This document shows positions 1 through 7,514 of a DNA stretch of 20,212 nucleotides, piece after piece. A program made the translations under genes and the position numbers. The first letter of the stretch is position 1; the number at the start of each line of letters is the position of its first letter. Below the pieces are notes generated by a model that saw nothing but the letters and a program-made list of their open reading frames with translations, ran no database searches and was not told the origin of the DNA. This DNA comes from a virus. The DNA lies in the IMG/VR virus record IMGVR_UViG_3300027491_000248, positions 1 through 20,212 of that record; one strand, 5' to 3'.

Positions 1-984
1 ATGAGCACCCGTCGTCTACCGAGGAACATCCAGCAGCAGCAGAAGGCTATCTCCGATGCGGAGGCCGCCCTGCTCAATCCCAACCCCGCGCCGGCGATTC
101 CGGACCCGGACCCCGCACCGGCTGGCGATCCTCCCCAGGATCCGCCGCCAGCGGATGACCCGGGCACGCCGCCGCCGCAGGACCCGCCGACCCCCAACCA
201 GGGCGAGGAGTACTGGCGCGGTCGCTTCCAGACCGTGGAAGGCGTGCTCCGCAAGGAGCGGGATGAGCGCAAGGCCGAGCAGCAGGCCACGCAGGCTCAG
301 CTGACCAACCTGCAGAAGCAGGTCGAGCAGCTGCAGCAGCAGCGTGACCCTGTCGCGGACGTGGACCTGACCCAGCACTTCACCCAGGAGCAGATCGACC
401 AGTACGGCGCCGATCACCTCCGGTCCGTGCTGCGGGCGGCCCAGCGAACGCTGCAGCCCCAGCTGAAGGCTGCGCTGGATTCCGAGATGGCGCCGCTGCG
501 CGAAGAGATCGCGCAGACCCGCCAGAGCATGCAGCAGTCGCAGCAGAACCAGGCCAAGTCGGCCTACGACGCCTTCCTCGCGGAGGTTTCGAAGCAGGTC
601 CCGAACTGGGAGCAGGTCAACGCTGACCCGCGCTTCCACCAGTACCTGCACGGCGTGGACGAAACCACCGGTGATCAGCGGCAGACCCTGCTGGCGACGT
701 TCGAGCAGCGTCGAGATGCCGGCCGCGTGGCCCGTATCTTCAAGGACTACCTCAAGACGCAGGGTGCGAAGCCCCAGAACCCCGACCCGAGCAGGCGGCA
801 GCTGCCGACCGGCGCCGGCAATGGTGGCGGTGATCCGCCGCCGGCTGCGCCCATGGTCACGCAAGCCGAGATCCGCCAGTTCCAGGCCGACGTGTCGAGG
901 GGTCGCTATCGCGGCCGCGCCAAAGAGCAGGCCGAGATGCAGAAGAAGATCGATGACGCCTACGCCGCCGGAAGGATTGGCTAG
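1..984 (+). CDS. Head scaffolding-like protein
   Basis: This 327-residue protein probably guides assembly of the capsid shell and is then lost or cleaved; the role is inferred from its position directly before the capsid gene and from its composition. Residues about 27-66 are a Pro/Asp-rich disordered stretch, about 70-116 a Gln/Glu-rich coiled coil, and the charged C-terminal 40 residues (ending in AAGRIG) resemble the conserved tail of phage scaffold proteins, which in characterised phages binds coat protein. The ATG is the first base of the window, so its ribosome binding site cannot be judged and an upstream start cannot be excluded. No protease motif is visible, so a fused maturation protease is unlikely. 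Confidence 0.7.
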   Translation: MSTRRLPRNIQQQQKAISDAEAALLNPNPAPAIPDPDPAPAGDPPQDPPPADDPGTPPPQDPPTPNQGEEYWRGRFQTVEGVLRKERDERKAEQQATQAQLTNLQKQVEQLQQQRDPVADVDLTQHFTQEQIDQYGADHLRSVLRAAQRTLQPQLKAALDSEMAPLREEIAQTRQSMQQSQQNQAKSAYDAFLAEVSKQVPNWEQVNADPRFHQYLHGVDETTGDQRQTLLATFEQRRDAGRVARIFKDYLKTQGAKPQNPDPSRRQLPTGAGNGGGDPPPAAPMVTQAEIRQFQADVSRGRYRGRAKEQAEMQKKIDDAYAAGRIG

Positions 985-1015
985 GCACCAACCAACTTAG
1001 CAAGAGGATTCAAAC

Positions 1016-1969
1016 ATGGCACACATGCCGATTTCGGGTTCTTACCCGGACCTGTCGGCGAACGGCGCGGGTACCTCCAAGTACATCCCGACGCTGTTCT
1101 CGCAGAAGGCGACCGTCAAGCACTACGACATGACGGTTTGCGGTGAAATCACCTCCAACGACTGGGAGGGCGAGGTCACCAAGATGGGCGACAAGGTCGT
1201 CATCCGCCGCACGCCGGATGTGACCGTGGGCGACTACCAGAAGAACCTGGACGTCACCTACGAGACCCCGGAGGAGAACGCGACCGAGCTCGAACTGAAC
1301 AAGGGTAAGTACTACGCCGTTGTTCTGGACGACGTCGACCGCATCCAGAGCGACATGGGCCTGCTGGACATGTACGCCGATGACGCCGCCGAGCAGGTCG
1401 TGCTCAAGCAGGACCTCGAGTTCCTGGCAGCTCTGCCGGCAACGGTGCACGCCGACAACCAGGGCACCAACGCCGGCGCGAAGTCCGGCACCATCGACCT
1501 CGGCGCCGTCGGCGCCCCGCTGGTGATCGACACCGAGAACGCCATCAAGGTCCTGATGCGCCTCAACCAGGCGCTGACGGAGCAGGGCGTTTCCCGCGTC
1601 GGTCGCTGGGTGGTCCTGCCGGCCTGGTACTGCAGCATCCTGAAGAACACCGACGTGAAGTCGGCGCTGGTCACCGGCGACAGCGAAGGCGTGATCCGCA
1701 ACGGCCGCCTCGGCACCATCGACGGACTGACCATCTACGAGTCCAACCAGCTGACGGACTACACCGATGCGTCGCTGAACGTGACCCCGATCATCGCCGG
1801 CCACAAGGACGGCGTGACCTGGGCGAACCAGTTCATCAACGCCGAAGTCATCCGCCTGCAGACCAAGTTCGCCTCGGCGATCCGCGGCCTGGCGGTGTAC
1901 GGCTTCAAGACGGTGGAACCGAAGTACCTGGCCCTGGGCCGCGTCACGCCGGACCTGTCCGCGCTGTAA
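1016..1969 (+). CDS. Major capsid protein
   Basis: A 317-residue protein expected to form the icosahedral shell with the HK97-type fold. Support is its position straight after the scaffold gene, its typical length, and a sequence that reads like coat proteins of temperate podoviruses: an N-terminal arm with LFSQKATVKHY, a region resembling an E-loop (MGDKVVIRRTPDVTVGDY), a central helix-rich part and a C-terminal block with GLAVYGFKTVEPKY. The start has a good SD (AGAGG, about 10 bases upstream). The gene is strongly biased to GC-ending codons, as expected for a highly expressed gene. A GC-rich hairpin follows the stop codon. Assignment to a precise coat family would need a profile search. 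Confidence 0.88.
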   Translation: MAHMPISGSYPDLSANGAGTSKYIPTLFSQKATVKHYDMTVCGEITSNDWEGEVTKMGDKVVIRRTPDVTVGDYQKNLDVTYETPEENATELELNKGKYYAVVLDDVDRIQSDMGLLDMYADDAAEQVVLKQDLEFLAALPATVHADNQGTNAGAKSGTIDLGAVGAPLVIDTENAIKVLMRLNQALTEQGVSRVGRWVVLPAWYCSILKNTDVKSALVTGDSEGVIRNGRLGTIDGLTIYESNQLTDYTDASLNVTPIIAGHKDGVTWANQFINAEVIRLQTKFASAIRGLAVYGFKTVEPKYLALGRVTPDLSAL

Positions 1970-1975
1970 CCCTGA

Positions 1976-1995
1976 GCCCCGGGGCAACCCGGGGC
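1976..1995 (+). other. GC-rich hairpin after the capsid gene
   Basis: GCCCCGGG (1976-1983), loop GCAA (1984-1987) and CCCGGGGC (1988-1995) form a perfect 8-bp stem capped by a GNRA tetraloop, seven bases after the capsid stop codon. No U-tract follows, so it is not a canonical intrinsic terminator. It may stabilise the 3' end of the capsid message or slow polymerase before the next small gene. Confidence 0.6.
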
Positions 1996-2020
1996 CATTC
2001 CAATCCAAGAGGAACACGAC

Positions 2021-2152
2021 ATGAACGTCAAGGAAAAGATCGGCAAGCCGGTCAACCCGTACACCAAGCCCGGCGCCACGCCGGATGGCACGCAGAAGTC
2101 CAACCCGACCCGGAAGGCCTACTGCGACCCGAAGCACAACCAGAAGAAGTAA
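2021..2152 (+). CDS. Small basic protein, possible capsid cement
   Basis: A 43-residue ORF reading MNVKEKIGKP at the start and DPKHNQKK at the end, with a strong SD (AAGAGGA) about 8 bases before the ATG. It is rich in Lys, Pro, Asn and Thr, lacks hydrophobic segments and is predicted to be extended and basic. It sits between the capsid gene and a strong terminator, so it would share the capsid transcript and its high level. By position I infer a capsid decoration or cement role, or an internal DNA-binding head peptide; there is no recognisable domain. It is a real gene in my view because of the SD, phage-like codon use and spacing. Confidence 0.65.
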   Translation: MNVKEKIGKPVNPYTKPGATPDGTQKSNPTRKAYCDPKHNQKK

Positions 2153-2167
2153 GCCGGCAACGGCTGG

Positions 2168-2193
2168 AGGGCCCCAGAAATGGGGCCCTTTTT
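2168..2193 (+). terminator. Intrinsic terminator after the capsid/small-protein pair
   Basis: AGGGCCCC (2168-2175), a 6-base loop AGAAAT (2176-2181) and GGGGCCCT (2182-2189) form an 8-bp stem, followed by a T-run at 2189-2193. This is a textbook rho-independent terminator in the forward direction. Because morphogenesis genes continue only 15 bases downstream, it should act as a partial terminator or be overridden by antitermination. Confidence 0.88.
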
Positions 2194-2208
2194 CATTAGG
2201 AGCGCAGC

Positions 2209-2682
2209 ATGACCAAATACTGCATCCGGGATGACGGTGCTGTCTTCCCGTACTCGCCGGCACTGGCCGGCCTGTCCAACTTCAAGATCGTTGACGAGCT
2301 ACCCGAGTCGCACCTCAAGAGCATCGAGCGCTCGAAGGGCCGGTTCGATGAGCGCGCCCACGCGGCCAAGGCCATGCGCCAGGCGCACGATCAGCGCATC
2401 GCCGACCGCAAGGCTGTCACGCAAGCGGTGCGCTCGCGCATCGCCGAGGGCCCTGCCGTGGATGTGCAGGCTGCCGCCGAAGCGCAGCGCCAGGCCGACG
2501 AGTTCAGCGGCAACGTCGCCGCCGAGCCCGAAGCCGCGAGCGAGTTCGTGATCGGCACGGCGAGCGAAGAGGCCCTGCGCAAGTACGCCAAGGATACCTT
2601 CGGCGTGACCCTCCACCACAAGGCCGGCATCGACAAGCTGCGCGCCAAGGTGGCCGAGCTCGCTGGTGTGAAGCCGGAGTAA
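2209..2682 (+). CDS. Phage structural-module protein with HeH/LEM-like C-terminus
   Basis: A 157-residue protein. The N-terminus (about 1-30, YCIRDDGAVFPYSPALAG) resembles a short beta-hairpin segment common in phage head-region proteins. The middle (about 40-100) is charged, Ala-rich and helical. The C-terminus (about 119-151, ALRKYAKDTFGVTLHHKAG and onward) looks like a small helix-extended-helix HeH/LEM/SAP-type domain, which in other proteins binds DNA or protein. The ATG has an AGGAG SD. Its place between capsid and adaptor genes suggests a head-completion or accessory head role, but the function is not known. The domain call is by eye. Confidence 0.7.
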   Translation: MTKYCIRDDGAVFPYSPALAGLSNFKIVDELPESHLKSIERSKGRFDERAHAAKAMRQAHDQRIADRKAVTQAVRSRIAEGPAVDVQAAAEAQRQADEFSGNVAAEPEAASEFVIGTASEEALRKYAKDTFGVTLHHKAGIDKLRAKVAELAGVKPE

Positions 2683-2685
2683 TCC

Positions 2686-3351
2686 ATGGGCACAATCGCC
2701 TGTTCCGTCATCCTGAACCGAGCCGCCAAGACGCTGTTCGATGAGACCGGTGTCCGCTGGCCGCCGGCTGAGCTTCTGGACTACCTCAATGCTGGGATCG
2801 TGGCGGTCATTGCCGCCAAGCCCGACGCCGGCGCCGTGAGCGAGCCGTTCGAGCTTGAGGACGGGACGCAGCAGGAGATTCCGGCCGAGTTCAGCCAGTT
2901 CCTGGGCCTGACCCGGAACATGGGCGAGAATGGATTGACCCCGGGCAAGGCGATCCGCCAGATCGAGCGCAACGAGCTGGACCACAACAACCCGGACTGG
3001 CACACCGTGACCGGCTCCGCCGTGCTGCACTACACGCACGACAAGCGCCTGCCGCGGGTGTTCCACGTCTACCCGGGCTGCACGGGCTGGGTGGAACTGC
3101 AGGGCGTGAAGGTGCCCGCCGCCGTCACCGATCCGGCCTACGAGCTGCCCATCGATGACCTCTACGAGAGCCCGCTGCACAACTGGGTGGTGGGCTATGC
3201 CTACGCCAAGAGCAGCAAGTCCGGGGACATGAACCGCTCCGGCGCCTACATGACGCTGTTTGCCAACGCCCTCGGCCTTAAGAGCCAGATGCAGTTCAGC
3301 TTCGCCCCGAAGGATCCGGATGTCGCGGCCAAGACGGGTGAGGACGACTGA
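2686..3351 (+). CDS. Head-tail adaptor-like protein (DUF6682-like)
   Basis: A 221-residue protein likely to bind the portal ring and connect head to tail. The N-terminal helical part (NRAAKTLFDETGVRWPPAEL, then LLDYLNAG) matches the pattern I recall for the podovirus DUF6682 family, with a beta-rich middle (VFHVYPGC) and a C-terminal helical region containing WVVGYAYAKSSKSGDMN. It lies between the HeH-like gene and a second adaptor-like gene, the usual place for T7 gp11/gp8-neighbourhood adaptors. Its stop overlaps the next start (TGATG), indicating translational coupling. Family assignment is from memory of the pattern, not from a search. Confidence 0.7.
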   Translation: MGTIACSVILNRAAKTLFDETGVRWPPAELLDYLNAGIVAVIAAKPDAGAVSEPFELEDGTQQEIPAEFSQFLGLTRNMGENGLTPGKAIRQIERNELDHNNPDWHTVTGSAVLHYTHDKRLPRVFHVYPGCTGWVELQGVKVPAAVTDPAYELPIDDLYESPLHNWVVGYAYAKSSKSGDMNRSGAYMTLFANALGLKSQMQFSFAPKDPDVAAKTGEDD

Positions 3352-3974
3352 TGGCCACCCTCGAATCCCTGCTGGGTCTGGTACGCCGGGAGGCCGCCGG
3401 CTGCCCGGATTTCGTGCTGATCGACCACCTGCGGCACGCCGCGCAGGAGTTCTGCCGGGATTCGTGGTTCGCGCGCCGGTCCATCGAGGTGACGCTGGTT
3501 GCCGGCCAGGCCTTCTACGACCTGACGCTGGCGGACGCCGCCGAGGAGATCATCGGCATCGACGCGGCGGAGTACCAGGGCAACCCCCTGTATCCCGCCG
3601 AGCAGAAGGACGTCGCCCAGAAGACCGGGAAGCCGTATTGGTTCATCTTCCTGCCGCCGGCGGCCCTGGAACTGGTGCCGTATCCTGCCGAGGACGCCAC
3701 AGGCCTGACGGATCCGGTGCGGGTGTCGGTCATCGTGCAGCCCACCGCGGCGGCGACCACCTTGGGCGACGACATAGTGCGCCAGTGGGACCACGCCATT
3801 GCCGATGGCGCCATCGCGCGGGCCTGCGGCACCGAGGGCGCCGCCTGGTTCTCGGCCGGCAAGGTCCAGCTGCACGGCCAGCGCTTCTACACGGCCAAGA
3901 TGAACGCCAAGGGTAAGGCTCTCCGTGGCCATCAGCCCCGCGGCCTCGCGGTCCAGCCCCGCCGCTTCTGCTGA
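3351..3974 (+). CDS. Second adaptor/tail-tubular-like protein
   Basis: A 207-residue protein whose plan resembles the preceding adaptor: an N-terminal helical part (LLIDHLRHAAQEFCRDSW-like pattern), a beta segment (VTLVAGQAFYDL), and a C-terminal helical part (QWDHAIADGAIARACG) that recalls T7 gp11-type adaptor proteins. It probably joins the portal/adaptor ring to the nozzle protein encoded next. Both ends are coupled: its ATG overlaps the previous stop and its stop overlaps the next ATG (TGATG at both junctions). The last 20 residues are basic (ending QPRRFC) and may be a flexible extension. No enzymatic motif is visible. Confidence 0.65.
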   Translation: MATLESLLGLVRREAAGCPDFVLIDHLRHAAQEFCRDSWFARRSIEVTLVAGQAFYDLTLADAAEEIIGIDAAEYQGNPLYPAEQKDVAQKTGKPYWFIFLPPAALELVPYPAEDATGLTDPVRVSVIVQPTAAATTLGDDIVRQWDHAIADGAIARACGTEGAAWFSAGKVQLHGQRFYTAKMNAKGKALRGHQPRGLAVQPRRFC

Positions 3975-6682
3975 TGAAGATCACGATCCGGCCGGCCCGA
4001 GGGGTGATCCCGAGGCTGGCGCCCCAGTTGCTGCCCGCCGATCACGCCCAGGTCGCGATCAACGCCAGGCTCCTGTCCGGCGATCTCGAAGCCTGGAACG
4101 ACATCGAGTTCGTGTCGCAGCTGTTCAAGTCGGGGACGGTCAACACGATCCACCTGATGGCCCGGGAGTACTGGCTCCACTGGGTGAACTCGGAACTGGG
4201 CGAGGGGGCGGTCGAGGTCGACGTTGCCCGCGGGCCCATCGCCGGCGACATCACGGAGCGGACCTACTTCACCGGCACCGATGCGCCGCGCGTCACCGAC
4301 ATTGCCCGCGCCATCGGCAGCTGTGGCCAGCAGTACCCCTGCGACTCGCTGTTGCTGGGTGTGCCGGCGCCGACCGTTGCCCCTGTCCTGACCCTGGACG
4401 CTGCCGAGCCCGATGAATCGAACGTCGAGATCGACAACCCGGGAGCTGAGACCGGCAATACCACGGGGTGGCTGGTGGATGAGGGCGACCTCGACGTCCA
4501 CGACGCCGACGATGTCGCCGGTCAGACCCCGAAGGAGGGGAACTACTATTTCTACGGCGGCGCCGCGGCGGCGAATACCGAAGCACATCAGCCTCGCGTG
4601 CTTGAAACGGATGGCGTTTTCCCGCAGCAGAAGCTCGAGTTGAAGTGGTGGCAGGCCAGCGGCGCCAATGGCAGCAAGGCGGCGATGGGCCTGCGGTTCT
4701 ACAACGCCAGCAGCACCCTGCTCAGCGAGACCATCGAAACCGTTGAGGCGATGACGCCGACGAACACCTGGGTAGAGCGCGCGGTTTCCGCTGAGGTCCC
4801 GCTCGAGGCGGTGACCTATGACCTAGTGATGCTCTTCGAGCGCGTCGGCGCCGGTGAGAACGACGCCTTTATCGATTCCATCACGCTCGCCAGTTCCAAC
4901 TTCGACCAGAACTACTTCTGCGACAGCTTCGATGGCTGGCTGAAAGGACCTGAATCCGGCGTCACCAAGGTGGAAGTCGACGCTACCTTCGGGCGTCCCG
5001 CGCCGTGCTGGCGATTCACGCAAAACAACAGCGTCTCCTACGTCTACAAGGACATCGGTCTCGCGACGAGCCCCAAGGCCCACATCGAGGCCGACGTACG
5101 TTCCGCCGAGAACATCAATCTGATGCTCTACGCCAGTGCGGATGGCTACGGCGTGGCGGTCAACATCGGGAGCAGCGGCTGCCGCCTGATGCGGTACAAC
5201 GCCTGGGACGATCAGTCCGGCGCTGTTCTGGCGACTCTTGCCCCAAGCCTGAAGAACAAATGGTGCCGCGTCGTGGTTGACGTGAACACGATCAGCGCAT
5301 CGTCGGCGAATCTCAAGCTTACCGTCACCAATCTCGACACCGGAACCGCAGTAGTAACCGGCCACGAAGCGGTCATAGAGGTCAACGGCTCCTACGTCGG
5401 CTTCAAATCGCGCTCCAACGAGACCAGCGAGCGCAGCTACGTCGACAACGTGTCGCTCTCCGTGGTCGCTCCGGAGGCGGAAGACTCGGACACGATCGTT
5501 TTCACCAACTTCGTCTACACCTACAAGAACGTCTACAACGAAGAAGGCCCGCCGAGCCCGGTCAGCCGTACCGTGCAGCGCAGTGACAACGCGCCTATCG
5601 AGGTGGACACGCCAACCACGGCGCCAAACGGCTACGGGATCACCCACAAGTGCCTCTACCGGGCAGTGACAGGTAGCTCCGGCACCGCCTACCAGTTGGT
5701 GGACGAAATCCCGCTGGCGACGGAGTCCTATACCGACATCAAGGCCGATTTCGACCTCGGCCGGGTGCTGGAATCGCAGATTTTCGACCTGCCGCCGACC
5801 GACATGCGCGGCCTGCTGGCGATGCCGAACCGATTTCTGGCTGGATTCGCCAAGAACGAGTTGATTTTCTCGGTCCAGGGCCGATATCACGCCTTCCCGG
5901 TGGACTACCGGCAGGCGACGGACTATCCGATCGTGGCCATCGGCGCCATCGACGCCAGCCTGATCGTTCTGACCGAGTCGCACCCCTACATCGCGACCGG
6001 ATACGCGCCGGATGCGGTGTCGATGCGCAAGCTGGAGTATCACTACGCCTGCAGCAGCAAGCGCAGTGTCACCAATCTCAAGGATTTCGGCATCGTCTAT
6101 GCATCGCCGGACGGCCTGGTGGCTATCAATGGCCAGGGTGCGCCGATCCTGCTGACCGACCAGCTGCTGACCCGCGAGCAGTGGGAGGCCCTGAACCCGG
6201 AATCGATCTACGGCATCGCTCACGACGACCGCTACTTCGGGTTCTACGACAAGGGTAACGGTGACAAGGGCGGATTCATCCTCGACGCCAAGCAGGGCGG
6301 CTTCGGGCTCATCTTCACCGACGTCTGGGCTCAGGCCGCGTTCAGTGACGCGCTCACCAGCCGCCTGTTGCTGGTCAACGAAAACGAGATTTGGGCCTGG
6401 GACGAGAGTACCTACAAGCTCCCGTACCAGTGGCGCTCGAAGCTGATCAAGCTGCCGCGCCCCACGTCGTTCGCTGCCGCCCAGGTGCGCGCCGCGGACT
6501 ACGACGATCTCACCCTGAAACTGCTCAAGGACGGGACGGTTTACTTCACGAAGCAGATCCTGTCCGAGGAAGAGTTCGTGCTGCCGGCTGACGTCTGCCG
6601 CTACACCCTCGAATGCGAGCTTTCTGGCACCTCCCGCGTGCAGGAAGTGCAGATCGCCGAAGAGATGGAGGAGCTGGCGTAG
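3974..6682 (+). CDS. Tail nozzle-like protein with inserted jelly-roll domains
   Basis: A 902-residue protein that probably forms the tubular nozzle of the short tail (counterpart of T7 gp12). Residues 1-145, including RGVIPRLAPQLLPADHAQVA and the LLLGVPAPTVAP segment, and residues about 505-902, with YTYKNVYNEEGPPSPVS and then beta-propeller-like repeats, form the usual family body. Between them, residues about 150-307 and 308-500 look like two beta-sandwich (carbohydrate-binding-like) domains, each opening with an aromatic/Gly pattern such as TTGWLVDEGD or SFDGWLKGP and ending with a DSITL or DNVSL strand. The insertion makes the protein longer than the 550-700 residues I would expect. It is coupled to the adaptor upstream. 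The domain boundaries are estimates. Confidence 0.72.
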   Translation: MKITIRPARGVIPRLAPQLLPADHAQVAINARLLSGDLEAWNDIEFVSQLFKSGTVNTIHLMAREYWLHWVNSELGEGAVEVDVARGPIAGDITERTYFTGTDAPRVTDIARAIGSCGQQYPCDSLLLGVPAPTVAPVLTLDAAEPDESNVEIDNPGAETGNTTGWLVDEGDLDVHDADDVAGQTPKEGNYYFYGGAAAANTEAHQPRVLETDGVFPQQKLELKWWQASGANGSKAAMGLRFYNASSTLLSETIETVEAMTPTNTWVERAVSAEVPLEAVTYDLVMLFERVGAGENDAFIDSITLASSNFDQNYFCDSFDGWLKGPESGVTKVEVDATFGRPAPCWRFTQNNSVSYVYKDIGLATSPKAHIEADVRSAENINLMLYASADGYGVAVNIGSSGCRLMRYNAWDDQSGAVLATLAPSLKNKWCRVVVDVNTISASSANLKLTVTNLDTGTAVVTGHEAVIEVNGSYVGFKSRSNETSERSYVDNVSLSVVAPEAEDSDTIVFTNFVYTYKNVYNEEGPPSPVSRTVQRSDNAPIEVDTPTTAPNGYGITHKCLYRAVTGSSGTAYQLVDEIPLATESYTDIKADFDLGRVLESQIFDLPPTDMRGLLAMPNRFLAGFAKNELIFSVQGRYHAFPVDYRQATDYPIVAIGAIDASLIVLTESHPYIATGYAPDAVSMRKLEYHYACSSKRSVTNLKDFGIVYASPDGLVAINGQGAPILLTDQLLTREQWEALNPESIYGIAHDDRYFGFYDKGNGDKGGFILDAKQGGFGLIFTDVWAQAAFSDALTSRLLLVNENEIWAWDESTYKLPYQWRSKLIKLPRPTSFAAAQVRAADYDDLTLKLLKDGTVYFTKQILSEEEFVLPADVCRYTLECELSGTSRVQEVQIAEEMEELA

Positions 6683-7506
6683 TGGCCAATCGCACTCCTG
6701 CCATCCAGAAGCCTCGGGAGTTCACCACGCCCGGCGGCGCGCGCGCTGCAGCCGAGGCGATCGACGCCATCCGTATCCGCCTGGAGCGCATGGAGTTGAG
6801 TCAGGACGCTGCTGGCACCAGTCTGTCGGCCCTCCGCGAGGAACTGCTGAAGCTGATCGCGCAGATCAAGCCGACTACGCCCTCGGAGGCGGGCCGGCCG
6901 CGCTCGGAGCTGCTCGCTGGCGAGGCGCTGAGTGTCGGAGATGTGATTGCACTGGTGTCCGGGCTGGCGATCCGCGCCGACACCGGTACGGAGTCCCACG
7001 CCGCGGCGGTGGCCGGCCTTGTATACGCGGCGCGACCCGAGGGGAAGGTTTCCCTCGCGGCGGACGGCGACATCGTCACCTCCGCGGCCTGGTCATGGGC
7101 GGATGGCGACATCCTCTACGCCGGCGCCGATGGCGCGCTCTCCGACGATCCCGGTTCTGATGCCTGGCTCCGCCGCATCGGCATCGCCATCGACTCCCAG
7201 CGAGTGCTGGTGCTGATCGGGGAGCCGATCCTGCTGGGCAATGACCCCGACACCGTCTTTCTGGCGCGCGCCGGCGCACTGCTTGCGGTGCGCCAGGCGA
7301 TCAGCGTGCGAGACGAAGCGATCGCCGGAGTAGTCGCCTCGCGGGCCGACGGCGTTATCGATCCTTCGATGGCGGTGATCGGCTGCGGTAACTCGGCACA
7401 CGGAATTTACACGGGCGCCGAAGGGGAGGCAAAGATCATTGCCGTTGAAGACGGCTGGTCAGACGAATTCGGCGCTGATGGCGATGGCCGAGTTATTGAA
7501 GTCTAG
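6682..7506 (+). CDS. Tail-associated structural protein before the fibre
   Basis: A 274-residue protein with a GTG start at 6682 that shares its G with the TAG stop of the nozzle gene; the SD GGAGG lies just upstream, so I prefer this over the in-frame ATG at 6613, which would overlap the nozzle gene by 70 bases. An N-terminal helix/coiled segment (IDAIRIRLERMELSQDAAG) is followed by two similar beta-rich parts containing GDVIALVSGLAIRA and GDILYAGADGALS, a pattern seen in small trimeric fibre/collar domains. Position between nozzle and fibre suggests a fibre-attachment or collar role. Function is inferred; no catalytic motif is seen. Confidence 0.62.
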   Translation: MANRTPAIQKPREFTTPGGARAAAEAIDAIRIRLERMELSQDAAGTSLSALREELLKLIAQIKPTTPSEAGRPRSELLAGEALSVGDVIALVSGLAIRADTGTESHAAAVAGLVYAARPEGKVSLAADGDIVTSAAWSWADGDILYAGADGALSDDPGSDAWLRRIGIAIDSQRVLVLIGEPILLGNDPDTVFLARAGALLAVRQAISVRDEAIAGVVASRADGVIDPSMAVIGCGNSAHGIYTGAEGEAKIIAVEDGWSDEFGADGDGRVIEV

Positions 7507-7514
7507 GAGAAGAA

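Noticed and set aside
4823-6223. Long open frame on the reverse strand opposite the nozzle gene
   Set aside because: Produced by GC-rich codon structure of the forward gene; its translation is Arg/Val/Asp-rich without domains, and it has no SD. The same applies to the reverse frames at 1010-2263 and 2299-3180.
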